From an uncultured Clostridia bacterium (GTDB taxonomy: Bacteria > Bacillota > Clostridia > UBA1381): a DNA stretch of 64,000 nt. The position numbers and the translations under genes were made by a program. The stretch covers positions 5,350-69,349 of the forward strand of contig CAJUEZ010000006.1 in NCBI GenBank assembly GCA_910585485.1. Direction: 5' to 3'. Below are positions 30,295 to 39,060 of the stretch, piece by piece. The stretch's first letter is position 1. The number at the start of each line of letters is the position of its first letter. The notes below the pieces were generated by a model, which saw only the letters and a program-made list of their open reading frames with translations, searched no databases and was not told the DNA's origin.

Positions 30295-31233
30295 ATGCCA
30301 AAATTCAATTATACAATAGACTTTATCCCTGTTTCAATGGAATTTATAAATAAATATATGCCGAAAGCAAACGGAGCATATGTAAAAGTATATATTCTTT
30401 CGCTTGCTCTTGCGATTAAAGGAGATGATATTTCCACCGGTGAGATGGCGGAAAAATTAAATCTCCTCGAAAGCGACGTGGTAAACGCTTTGGAATATTG
30501 GAACAAAGAAGGTGTTTTGCGTTATGACGGAAAAAATGTTCTTTTCGGAAAATCTAAACCTGACGCGCAAGACAAAAATAAGGTGACAAAGAAAAATATT
30601 GAGCAAATCTCATCTGAAATACATGAGAACAAGGCTCTCGCAGACCTTTGCGCTCTTTCACAGGAAATTTTGGGCACAACTCTTAAAAACAAGGATATTG
30701 AAACTCTTTACTGGTTTTATGACGAACTTGGTTTTTCACCGGAAGTTATAACAATGCTTTTGGAATACTGTGTTTCAAAAAATAAACGAAATATGAATTA
30801 TATTGAAAAAGTCGCTATTTCATGGCACAAGAATGGTATTTTCACAATAGACGCAGCCGATAAATTTATAACAGGCGCAAAAGAAAAAGACGAATATTTT
30901 TACTCACTCCGCAAACTTTTCGGAATTGATAACAGAAACTTATCAAAAACTGAGGAGACATATCTTAAAACATGGAATGAAAGTTACGGAATGGATAAAA
31001 ACATGGTTGGACTTGCATATGAATACTGTATTATGCAGACAAACAAACTTTCATTTCCTTACATGAATTCTATAATTAAGAGATGGAACGAAATGAATAT
31101 ACACACTGTTCCGGAAGCGGAAAAAGACCACGAGGATTTTAAAACTAAAAGCAAACAAAACAATCTCAATATTTACAATGACAATAATATTGATTATGAT
31201 GAACTTGAAAAAATAATGAGAGACAAAATGTAA
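30295..31233 (+). CDS. dnaD: DnaD-family replication initiation protein
   Basis: DnaD proteins act in primosome assembly, helping load the replicative helicase at oriC and stalled forks. The 312-residue protein has an N-terminal winged-helix-like part (LNLLESDVVNALEYWNKEGVL) and two tandem DnaB_2/DnaD C-terminal domains (residues about 120-195 and 215-285), each ending in a Y..x..I..W motif (YIEKVAISWHKNG, YMNSIIKRWNEMN). The C-terminus YDELEKIMRDKM is typical of clostridial DnaD. GGAGG precedes the ATG. The helicase loader dnaC is 1.7 kb away on the other strand. Confidence 0.9.
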   Translation: MPKFNYTIDFIPVSMEFINKYMPKANGAYVKVYILSLALAIKGDDISTGEMAEKLNLLESDVVNALEYWNKEGVLRYDGKNVLFGKSKPDAQDKNKVTKKNIEQISSEIHENKALADLCALSQEILGTTLKNKDIETLYWFYDELGFSPEVITMLLEYCVSKNKRNMNYIEKVAISWHKNGIFTIDAADKFITGAKEKDEYFYSLRKLFGIDNRNLSKTEETYLKTWNESYGMDKNMVGLAYEYCIMQTNKLSFPYMNSIIKRWNEMNIHTVPEAEKDHEDFKTKSKQNNLNIYNDNNIDYDELEKIMRDKM

Positions 31234-31236
31234 CGC

Positions 31237-31267
31237 AAAAAATGACTGCCTTAAGGCAGTCATTTTT
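31237..31267. terminator. Bidirectional terminator after dnaD
   Basis: AAATGACTGCC-TTAA-GGCAGTCATTT stem with A and T runs either side, between convergent genes. Confidence 0.9.
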
Positions 31268-31285
31268 ATCTTATTCAGCTTTTAA

Positions 31286-32425
31286 TTAATAATTCAACAC
31301 TATTGAATTATCTTCAAGAACTTCACTGAAAAATTCTACAGGAACGTATGTTAAATCATCTTCCTTAAGTTCCGGCTCGCTTGCCAATGTTATCGGCATC
31401 ATTCTACCCTTAATATAAGCGTTTTCACCTATCTTTAAGCTATAAATTCCACCGTTTAATACGATTGACTTTGTTTCTCCGTCCCATTCAACTGTGAAAC
31501 CAAGTGTTTCAGTGATTGCTCTTAGCGGAACCATTAAAGTGTTATTCTTTGTATAAACATTTGTTATTTCATTTCCGTTTACACTTACACTTTTTACTGT
31601 TTCGTAATTAACTTCAGGAGTTTCTGTTGGAGCAGGTGTAGCTGCCGGCTCATTTTTAGCAGCCTCTATATTTGCAAGCGCTACCTCATTCTCACCAAGA
31701 ACAACTACTTTAATTGGTGTTGTCTGAGCGGGAATACTTCTTGTTGATATAGAATAGATTACAACAAGGTCTTTTTTATCAAGATCTTTTGCTTCTACTT
31801 TCTTACCTTCTTTGTCAACAATCTCTGTTGTCTCGTCTATATTAAGCGCAAGAGTGTTGGCAGCGTTTACAAGCATTTCATTATCAGCAATATATGTATC
31901 AACGTCAACACTTCTGATTGAGTCTAATTCAAGATTATCCTCTACAAATATTACGTCTGCATTATACTGTGGAGGAAGAATAAGAGGTGCGGGTGAATAA
32001 GAGTTTGTATAAACAGTTATTTTATCACCTTTTTTAATATCTTCAATCTTCTTTACGTCACCATTTGCGAAACCAAGAACAATAGTCTTGTCTGAAACAA
32101 CATAATTTATTGTGTTTTCAAGATTTTCAGCATCTTCAGTATTTAATGTTGTTGCAATCATTTCATCTGTTATGTCTGTAACTGTTACTGTGTTTGAAAT
32201 ATAACTCGGAACAAAAACAGGAGCGCTTACATCAGGATTATTGGATATTAGCATAATATCTCCCTGAATTTGGTCTTCAAAATCAGTATCCGGCTGAGCG
32301 GGTACATTTATATTCTCGTCAGTAATAGGTTCATTAGTCGGAGCCGGTGTCGCTTCCGCAAAAACGGCTATTGATGAAGTAAGCATCGCAGCCACCGCTA
32401 ATAGTGTTATTAATTTCTTTTTCAT
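31286..32425 (-). CDS. Secreted protein with C-terminal copper-amine-oxidase-like domain
   Basis: A 379-residue exported protein: signal peptide MKKKLITLLAVAAMLTSSIAVFA, a Pro/Thr-rich linker (ATPAPTNEP), a central region of about 200 residues with beta-rich sequence and a TPAPTETPE linker, then residues about 290-379 with the stalk fold VPLRAITETLGFTVEWDGETKSI and VPVEFFSEVL. That C-terminal module is common on clostridial extracellular proteins and does not imply oxidase activity. Function unknown; it shares the module with the CAP protein at 12.2 kb. Confidence 0.8.
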   Translation of the reverse strand: MKKKLITLLAVAAMLTSSIAVFAEATPAPTNEPITDENINVPAQPDTDFEDQIQGDIMLISNNPDVSAPVFVPSYISNTVTVTDITDEMIATTLNTEDAENLENTINYVVSDKTIVLGFANGDVKKIEDIKKGDKITVYTNSYSPAPLILPPQYNADVIFVEDNLELDSIRSVDVDTYIADNEMLVNAANTLALNIDETTEIVDKEGKKVEAKDLDKKDLVVIYSISTRSIPAQTTPIKVVVLGENEVALANIEAAKNEPAATPAPTETPEVNYETVKSVSVNGNEITNVYTKNNTLMVPLRAITETLGFTVEWDGETKSIVLNGGIYSLKIGENAYIKGRMMPITLASEPELKEDDLTYVPVEFFSEVLEDNSIVLNY

Positions 32426-32623
32426 TTCATTCTCTCCTTTTTTATAAAACTGAAAACTATATTCAGCCTTTTACTTTTTTGGTAATTACCTAATACATTT
32501 TATTAGACGTAACAAAAACGGTTTTAGTTCCCAAAAAAATATAATTTTTTTAAAAACAAGCTCATAAAACAGAAAATAATGATAATAATAACTACGTATC
32601 AAACAATATTGGAGGAAACAAAA

Positions 32624-32935
32624 ATGAAAACAATAAAATTAATTTTATTATCTTCACTTGTTGCGGCTATGCTGACATCATGCGGCATGAACGACGGAAA
32701 TATAACAACATCTCCATCTCCTATGCCGGCGGCTACAAACAATGCCAATAATAACAAAAACGGCAGCGTTTCAAACGATGTTAAAAACGCGGGAGACAGC
32801 GCGGGTAATGCTGTTAAAGATGTAGGAGACGCTGCCGGTGATGTTGTGGAAGGTGTAGGAGACGCTGCAAGCGACGTTGTTAAGGGAGCCGGTGACGCAG
32901 TCGGCGCTAACGATGCGAACGGAAATAACAAATAA
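32624..32935 (+). CDS. Small lipoprotein with Gly-Asp-Ala amphipathic repeats
   Basis: The ATG at 32624 follows GGAGG by 8 bases; an upstream extension to 32579 has no ribosome site. The 103-residue product has a lipoprotein signal (MKTIKLILLSSLVAAMLTSC, lipobox LTSC), an Asn/Ser/Pro linker, then four imperfect 11-residue repeats of the type V(K/G)xxGDAAxDVV that would form an amphipathic helix. It resembles short LEA/YtxH-like stress helices, but no family is certain. Divergent from the secreted protein at 31.3 kb. Confidence 0.7.
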   Translation: MKTIKLILLSSLVAAMLTSCGMNDGNITTSPSPMPAATNNANNNKNGSVSNDVKNAGDSAGNAVKDVGDAAGDVVEGVGDAASDVVKGAGDAVGANDANGNNK

Positions 32936-32947
32936 AGAGAAGATAAC

Positions 32948-32978
32948 AAAAAGAAGATGCTATATGGCATCTTCTTTT
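32948..32978. terminator. Bidirectional terminator between the lipoprotein gene and dnaC
   Basis: AAAAGAAGATGC-TATATG-GCATCTTCTTTT, a 12-bp perfect stem. The dnaC stop codon lies in its loop. Confidence 0.9.
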
Positions 32979-33949
32979 AATTTCTGTATTCTTATATCTT
33001 CGCCGTAAAATTTATAAAGCATAAAATATTCATATAATCTTGATGTGAAACGCATACTATACATCTTTGTTATTTCACTTATCTGCAAATTGGTATTTAT
33101 AATAATTTTTTTACCCTCAGCCGTTCTTTCATTTACCAAATCAAACAAAAATGACATATTATTTTTATTTACCGGCTCAGTTCCCAAATCGTCTATGATA
33201 AGCAAATCACATCCGTACATATTATCTATTACCGATTTATCAGTATTTCTGCCGAATTTGTAATCTTCATAAAGAGAAAACATTTTTGTTGCTCTTACAT
33301 AAACAACTGTTTTGCCGCTGTCCATAATTTCTTTTGCGACAGCGCTTGAAAGAAATGTTTTTCCAAGACCTGTAGGACCGTAAAAAACAAGACCTTTTGT
33401 TTCATTTTCAAAATTTTCACAAAATCTTTTGCATTTTACATATATTTTCACCATGTTTTCATATGGCGAAATTTCATTTTCATATGGTTGTTTTGAATAA
33501 TAATCAAATGAAAAAGTTTCAAAATTTTGTTTTTTAACTATTTCCGCCATATTCGACATTGAATATGACTCGTTTATAAGCTTCTGCTTAAAGCATTGAC
33601 ACCTTCTGCCATCATTATCATAACCGGTGTCTTTACAATTTTCACATGTGTATTTATATTTATTATAGTCGGTCGGAATATTATTATCTCTTATTATTTT
33701 TGATTTTTCATCATTTAATCTTTTAAGATTTTCTTTAAAATCCCTATTATATTCATCAGACTTTTGAGGATTCTTAAGTATATTATTTGTATTATCAAGA
33801 CCTCTTTTAAAAATTTCACGGTCTATTTCCGCTATACGAGGAAATCTTTCATTTATTTCATCAATACGTCTTTTTCTTTCCTTTGCCGCTATTGTGCGAA
33901 GTTCTTCATATTCGTCCATTATTTTATTTATAACATTTTCATCAGCCAT
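32960..33949 (-). CDS. dnaC: DnaC/DnaI-like helicase loader ATPase
   Basis: AAA+ ATPase that loads the DnaB helicase. The start at 33949 (MADENVINKIMDEYEEL) follows GGAGGTG; the longer frame lies inside hemZ. The 329-residue protein has an N-terminal coiled-coil helicase-binding region, a zinc-type cluster CENCKDTGYDNDGRRCQC (residues about 110-127), Walker A GPTGLGKTFLS, Walker B LLIIDDLGTE and sensor NTNLQ. It overlaps the end of hemZ by 8 bases. Gene order puts it in the dnaA-dnaN run, so initiator, clamp and loader are linked. Confidence 0.88.
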   Translation of the reverse strand: MADENVINKIMDEYEELRTIAAKERKRRIDEINERFPRIAEIDREIFKRGLDNTNNILKNPQKSDEYNRDFKENLKRLNDEKSKIIRDNNIPTDYNKYKYTCENCKDTGYDNDGRRCQCFKQKLINESYSMSNMAEIVKKQNFETFSFDYYSKQPYENEISPYENMVKIYVKCKRFCENFENETKGLVFYGPTGLGKTFLSSAVAKEIMDSGKTVVYVRATKMFSLYEDYKFGRNTDKSVIDNMYGCDLLIIDDLGTEPVNKNNMSFLFDLVNERTAEGKKIIINTNLQISEITKMYSMRFTSRLYEYFMLYKFYGEDIRIQKLKEDAI

Positions 33950-35393
33950 TTTTTTCACCTCCGAGTATCTTAATAATCTCGTCCTTTTTTTCAAGAATCT
34001 CATCAAAACGTTTTATATATTCAAGCGGGTCTTTAAAATTAAATATTCTTTCTATTCTGTCATTCATTACAATTTTTGTGCTTCCGCCTCCGCCAAGCGC
34101 TATTATAGTTTGTTTTTCCTCCATAATATTTATATTATATGTACTCATAAAACCATCTTTAGCATATCCCACATTTTCAAGATTACCTGATATATTTTTT
34201 TGACGGTACATATAATATGGTTTTCTCCCCGTTTGGAGCATGCGTTTTTGAGTATATGACAGCATTTCATTCATATCCTTCGCCTTTGCCAATTCAGTAT
34301 CAGTAAATCTTAAATAAGCGGCGCGTTTTACAGCCATAGAATGTACCGTTATATTTTCACTGTCAAGTTTTATCACTTCATCAAGACTATATTTAAACAT
34401 ATCCACAGTTTCATCGGGAAGTCCGGCAATTAAATCCATATTTATATTATCAAATCCCATTTCCCGAGCCATATTAAAACATTCTTTTACCATATCGGGA
34501 GTATGACTTCTTCCCACTTTAACAAGCGTTTCATAATTCATTGTCTGTGGATTTATACTAATTCTGCTTACTCCGCCTGTTTTTGCCTCAAAAAGTTTTT
34601 CTCTCGTTATTGTATCCGGTCTTCCGGCTTCAAGAGTAAATTCTTTTATACGAGAAAAATCAAAATTTATTTTTAAACGGTCAAATATACTTTTTAAATG
34701 ACGCGGTTCAAGAGTTGTCGGCGTACCGCCGCCAATATATATGTTTTCAACATATGCTCCCATTTTTTCTATAATTTCAGCAGTTTTATCAATTTCAAGA
34801 AGTAATTTTTCAACAAAATCATCCATATATTTTCCGCTTACTCTTATATCAGTGGAAACAAACGAGCAATATAAACATCTTGTAGGACAAAACGGAATCC
34901 CTATATATATGCTTACACTATTTTTTCCTATTTCATCAAGAAGTAGTTTTTCATTTTTAGCCACAGTCATAGCAAGATTAATTTTTTCATCTGAAACTTC
35001 ATAAATGTCTTTTAAAATTTCTATTATTTCATCATTACTATGCCCTTCCTCCATAAGTTCACGCACAATTTTTGCCGGACGTATTCCACACATTACTCCC
35101 CACGGAAGATTTATATTTTTTATCTTTTGAGCCGCGTGACAAAAAGATTTTGTGCATGAAGCGGTAAATATTTTTTTTATAAAACTCTTTTTTTTATTTT
35201 CTGTATCAAAATTATAGTAATAATCTTCGGTATATACATCATTATTACAAACTATTTCAGTATATACATTTATAATTTTATCTTTATACTCAAAATTAGA
35301 ACATACATAAATATCATCGTCAATATTGAAAAAAAGCTTATAAAAAAGCTTCATTTCATAATCACATTCATAACCGTTCTGAATAATTAACAT
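33942..35393 (-). CDS. hemZ: HemZ-type coproporphyrinogen III dehydrogenase (radical SAM)
   Basis: A 483-residue radical SAM protein of the HemN/HemZ family. The cluster motif is CPTRCLYC (CxxxCxxC) near residue 175, followed by NIYIGGGTPTTL and the EAGRPDT motif. The N-terminal extension with SWCGIRPxK-like VMCGIRPAKIVREL is a feature of HemZ. Oxygen-independent porphyrin oxidation is the family label, but activity of clostridial HemZ is not well proven. No clear ribosome site before the ATG at 35393. Lies between the MBL gene and dnaC. Confidence 0.85.
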   Translation of the reverse strand: MLIIQNGYECDYEMKLFYKLFFNIDDDIYVCSNFEYKDKIINVYTEIVCNNDVYTEDYYYNFDTENKKKSFIKKIFTASCTKSFCHAAQKIKNINLPWGVMCGIRPAKIVRELMEEGHSNDEIIEILKDIYEVSDEKINLAMTVAKNEKLLLDEIGKNSVSIYIGIPFCPTRCLYCSFVSTDIRVSGKYMDDFVEKLLLEIDKTAEIIEKMGAYVENIYIGGGTPTTLEPRHLKSIFDRLKINFDFSRIKEFTLEAGRPDTITREKLFEAKTGGVSRISINPQTMNYETLVKVGRSHTPDMVKECFNMAREMGFDNINMDLIAGLPDETVDMFKYSLDEVIKLDSENITVHSMAVKRAAYLRFTDTELAKAKDMNEMLSYTQKRMLQTGRKPYYMYRQKNISGNLENVGYAKDGFMSTYNINIMEEKQTIIALGGGGSTKIVMNDRIERIFNFKDPLEYIKRFDEILEKKDEIIKILGGEKNG

Positions 35394-35434
35394 TTTTATA
35401 TATATAGACTGAAAAATATAAAATCTTATTCAGA

Positions 35435-36064
35435 CTACCCTTTCACAAACATATTAAATTTTTTCTCATATCCTATAGAAGTACTTTCTCCGTGTCCCGG
35501 AAAAACTTCAATCTCATCATCAAGAATATATAATTTATTTTTAATAGAATTAATAAGTTCATCTGAATTTCCTGTCGGCAAATCATGTCTTCCTATACTT
35601 CTTAAAAATAAAGTATCTCCGGAAAAAAGTTTTTTGTTGTTAAAAAGATAACATACACCATCGTTTGTATGACCGGGAGTATATATACATTTAATATTAA
35701 GTCCGTCAATATTAAATTCTTCATTATCTTTTAATATAATATCACTTTTTTTTGCGGATAAAACGTAACCAAGTCCCGAAAAAGAAAGATTTATATCAGG
35801 ATCACCTATATTTATACTTCCTTTTTCACTGCTCAAAAGCAGAGATTTAGTTTTTTCTCTTAATTCTTCAAGATACGCAATATGGTCATAATGACAATGA
35901 GTTATAAATATATATTTTATATTTATTCCATCATCCGCGGCTGATTTTAAAATTCCATCACACTTATATCCGGGATCTATAATAACACCGTTTTTTGTAT
36001 TTTCATCATAAACTATATAAGTATTTTCATCATTTACGTAATTATTAAGCGTTTTAATATTCAT
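35435..36064 (-). CDS. Metallo-beta-lactamase-fold hydrolase (glyoxalase II-like)
   Basis: A 209-residue MBL-fold protein of the short YcbL/YqgX type. Metal ligands are visible in THCHYDHI (family form THxHxDH), YTPGHTNDG, SGDTLF and FPGHGEST. GRHDLPTG is typical of this subgroup. It probably hydrolyses a thioester, such as S-lactoylglutathione-like substrates, but the substrate is unknown. It lies 10 bases after dnaN on the minus strand. Confidence 0.85.
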   Translation of the reverse strand: MNIKTLNNYVNDENTYIVYDENTKNGVIIDPGYKCDGILKSAADDGINIKYIFITHCHYDHIAYLEELREKTKSLLLSSEKGSINIGDPDINLSFSGLGYVLSAKKSDIILKDNEEFNIDGLNIKCIYTPGHTNDGVCYLFNNKKLFSGDTLFLRSIGRHDLPTGNSDELINSIKNKLYILDDEIEVFPGHGESTSIGYEKKFNMFVKG

Positions 36065-36074
36065 AATAATCCTC

Positions 36075-37208
36075 TTAATTATAAAGTCTTACAGGCAAAA
36101 TCATATAAATATAAGAATCGTCTCCATTTAAACTTCTTATAAAACAGCCGCTTGTCGGAGCGGAAAATTCCATTTTTACTTTTTCCTCGTCACAAGCTGT
36201 AAGAGCATCAAGTAAAAATCTACAGTTAAAACCTATAATAAGTTCTCCGCCGTCAAGTTCAACAGGAACGGTATCATTAACTTGTCCTTTACCCGTTATA
36301 CAAGAAACATCTATTTTATTATAAGCCATATTAAAACGAACAGGAACTTTATTTTCCGACTTAGCTGAAATATCGTCATTTATAAGGAGCAACGCTCTTT
36401 CAAGGCTGTCTATTATATATCTCTTTTCCGCGACTACATTAATTGTATTAACAGCGCTTATTATAGCGTCATATTTCAAAAACTCGCCGTCAAGTAATCT
36501 TGAATAAACCTGATAATATCCAAAATCAAACAAAACTGTTCTGTCTGAAACTATAACGTCAACTTTATCTTCTTCATCTTTTAATATTTTTATAATTTCA
36601 CGAAGAGTCATTCCCGGAACAACAAAACTATTATTTTCAACTGTCTCTTTTATTTCTTCCTTTACAACAGCAAGTCTATGTCCATCAGAAGCAACCACAT
36701 TAAGATAATTATTTTTTATCTCAAAAAGAGCGCCTGTAAGAACAGGTTTTTTACCTTCGTTCTGAGCAACAAAAGAAATAGTTTTTCTTATAAGTTTTTT
36801 AAGAGAGGTTTGTGAAAGAGAAAATCTAAATTTTTCATCAAGAACTGGCGCTGACGGAAATTCATCAGGAGATATACCCTGAATATTAAACTCACTTGAA
36901 CCGCTTTTAATTTTAGTAACAAAATTTGAAGGATTAACACTTATAGTTACATCTCCCTCAGGAAGACGTCTTACTATTTCTCCAAACATTTTAGAAGCAA
37001 TAGCAATAGTACCTCCTTCATTAACAGTACATTTTGTATTATACTCTATACATATATCAATATTATTTCCCGTAAAAACAACATTACCGTCACCATTAGC
37101 ATCTATCTTTATACATTCAAGTATAGGAAGTGATGTTTTAGGAGCGATAGCTCTTTGAACAGTATTTATAATATCAATTAACTGTGGTTTACTGCAAATT
37201 AATTTCAT
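36075..37208 (-). CDS. dnaN: DNA polymerase III beta subunit (sliding clamp)
   Basis: The ring-shaped processivity clamp, 377 residues in three structurally similar domains of about 120 residues. It begins MKLICSKPQLIDIINTVQRA and ends with the conserved C-terminus YIYMILPVRLYN (family MPxRL). Domain 2 contains KPVLTGALFEI and SDGHRLAV, both family hallmarks. Separated from dnaA by 284 bases that look like an origin element. It is not followed by recF-gyrB-gyrA, the usual Firmicutes order, but by an MBL hydrolase and hemZ. Confidence 0.97.
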   Translation of the reverse strand: MKLICSKPQLIDIINTVQRAIAPKTSLPILECIKIDANGDGNVVFTGNNIDICIEYNTKCTVNEGGTIAIASKMFGEIVRRLPEGDVTISVNPSNFVTKIKSGSSEFNIQGISPDEFPSAPVLDEKFRFSLSQTSLKKLIRKTISFVAQNEGKKPVLTGALFEIKNNYLNVVASDGHRLAVVKEEIKETVENNSFVVPGMTLREIIKILKDEEDKVDVIVSDRTVLFDFGYYQVYSRLLDGEFLKYDAIISAVNTINVVAEKRYIIDSLERALLLINDDISAKSENKVPVRFNMAYNKIDVSCITGKGQVNDTVPVELDGGELIIGFNCRFLLDALTACDEEKVKMEFSAPTSGCFIRSLNGDDSYIYMILPVRLYN

Positions 37209-37492
37209 TTTTAATATCTCCTTGTGTATAAGTTTATAAACATTATTTTATTTTGATTTTTGTATTATATATTTATATATATAATATAATATTATAATAA
37301 TAGTAATAATAAGCGGCGTGGATTGATGGAAAAGTAGGTTTATAAAAGATATATAGCCAAATTCTATAAACAATTTAAAGTGGATTTAATGAGGATAAAT
37401 TTTGTTTATCCTCATATTTATTTTACTTTATTTTACTTTATTTTCCTTATTTTTTTATCCACATTTTATCCATATACTTATCCATGTATTAA
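37209..37492. other. Origin-like region between dnaA and dnaN (DnaA boxes, AT-rich unwinding element)
   Basis: DnaA-box-like 9-mers lie at 37455-37463 (TTATCCACA, perfect), 37466-37474 (TTATCCATA), 37478-37486 (TTATCCATG) and, reversed, 37223-37231 (TGTGTATAA, perfect). A run of A/T from about 37262 to 37310 ends in TAATAATAGTAATAATAAG next to a GCGGCG patch, which matches the GC-patch, DnaA-trio and DUE order of the Bacillus subtilis site between dnaA and dnaN. A strong hairpin (ATGAGGATAAA/TTTATCCTCAT, 37389-37415) lies inside. Origin activity is inferred. Confidence 0.7.
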
Positions 37493-38830
37493 TCACATAT
37501 TTTCAATATCTTTTATTATATAATTAATATCTGAATTAAGTTTATCATCAATTACTATTTCAGTTTCAATTTTTTCTATATTATGTTTAACAGTTGTTCT
37601 GTCTTTTGAAAATTCTTTTGATATAGCCGTATCATTAATTCCAAGAAGTTTGCGGCAAAGATACATTGCTACTTGACGAGGTATGGCTATTTCTTTAGTT
37701 TTAATTTTTCCTGTAAGTTCGTTTTCAGAAATATTATAAAATACAGATACTCTTTGAATTATTTTTTTTGGAGTTATTTTTATTTTATCGTCGCCGGATA
37801 TAACAGACTCAAGTGTTTTCTTTACAAAATCCATTGTTATTTCACAATGTTTTATTTCCGACATTGATATTACGTTTAAAAGAGCACCTTCAAGTTCTCT
37901 TATACTTGAACGAATATTATCAGCTATATATTCAAGTATATCGTTATTTATAGATGAATTATGAATCTGGGCTTTTTTTTGTAGAATAGCTACTCTTGTT
38001 TCATAATTAGGGACAGAAATATCTATAGTAAGACCTTGTCCAAATCTTGTGCGTAATCTATCTGTAAGAGTAGTAAGATCACTCGGTTTTCTATCGCTTG
38101 TCAAAACAATTTGTTTATTGTAATTAAAAAGTTCGTTAAAAGTATGGAAAAATTCTTCTTGTACGGCTTCTTTTCCTTCAAGAAACTGAACATCGTCAAC
38201 AAGAAGAACATCAGCCGCTCTGTATTTATTTCTAAATTTATCAGTTGTAAATTCTCTTATTGACACTATGAATTCATTTGTAAATCTTTCACATGGAACA
38301 TATATAACATTTGAAGACGGATTATTTTGTCTTATTTTATTTCCTATAGCGTGCATAAGATGAGTTTTTCCAAGTCCGCTGTTACCGTAAATAAAAAGAG
38401 GATTATAAATTTGTCCGGGAGTTTCAGCTGTTTTTTTAGCCGCGGCGCTTGCGTATTCATTAGAAGAACCAACTACAAAATTATCAAATGTATATTTTGA
38501 ATTTACTCCGTAATCATTAGTTTCATTTATAACATTTTGTTTTATATCATTATTATTATTATTATTATTTTCAGGTTGTATATTTTCCCCTACTATAATT
38601 TTAAGAGAAAGCTTTTGAGATGTAACCTTTTCAAGAGATGACTCTATAAAATTCTTATAACGGAATTCTATTATATTTTTATTAATTGATGTTGGAACTG
38701 AAATTGTAAAAATAGAATTCACAAGAGATATGGGTGAAGAGGATTTAATATGTACATTATATCCAACGGGTGAATTAATATTTTCTTTTACGCTTATAAG
38801 CGTTTTATTCCATATTTCGGTTATATCCAT
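37493..38830 (-). CDS. dnaA: Chromosomal replication initiator DnaA
   Basis: DnaA binds DnaA boxes and melts the origin. The 445-residue protein has domain I (residues about 1-90), a short linker with an Asn run, the AAA+ domain with Walker A GNSGLGKTHLMHAIGN and Walker B LLVDDVQFLEGKE, and the C-terminal DNA-binding domain with KDRTTVKHNIEKIE (the usual form is DHTTV). Two ATGs are adjacent; the second, at 38830, lies 7 bases after AGGAGG and is preferred over 38833. Boxes occur after the gene and about 5 kb upstream, not directly upstream. Confidence 0.97.
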   Translation of the reverse strand: MDITEIWNKTLISVKENINSPVGYNVHIKSSSPISLVNSIFTISVPTSINKNIIEFRYKNFIESSLEKVTSQKLSLKIIVGENIQPENNNNNNNDIKQNVINETNDYGVNSKYTFDNFVVGSSNEYASAAAKKTAETPGQIYNPLFIYGNSGLGKTHLMHAIGNKIRQNNPSSNVIYVPCERFTNEFIVSIREFTTDKFRNKYRAADVLLVDDVQFLEGKEAVQEEFFHTFNELFNYNKQIVLTSDRKPSDLTTLTDRLRTRFGQGLTIDISVPNYETRVAILQKKAQIHNSSINNDILEYIADNIRSSIRELEGALLNVISMSEIKHCEITMDFVKKTLESVISGDDKIKITPKKIIQRVSVFYNISENELTGKIKTKEIAIPRQVAMYLCRKLLGINDTAISKEFSKDRTTVKHNIEKIETEIVIDDKLNSDINYIIKDIENM

Positions 38831-38910
38831 CATTCTTCCTCCTTTTAATCATATTTTTAACATATTATGTAAAAAACAAACGTGTAAGTATATATTTTAA
38901 TCCATTTTAT

Positions 38911-38939
38911 ATAATATCAAATTTAAGTAAATTAATCAA
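38911..38939 (-). promoter_or_regulatory. Promoter of dnaA
   Basis: TTGATT (38934-38939) and TATTAT (38911-38916), 17 bases apart on the minus strand, with a leader of about 75 bases. I see no DnaA box in 38834-39060, so autoregulation by nearby boxes is not evident. Confidence 0.6.
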
Positions 38940-39060
38940 GAAAAATATTGAGATTTTTTTAATAATTATGTATAATTAAATTGAAATTATATTATTTTAT
39001 TTTTTATAGGTATTAAATAATATTTTAAGTATATTTTTATGAGTAAGGAGTTGAAATAAA

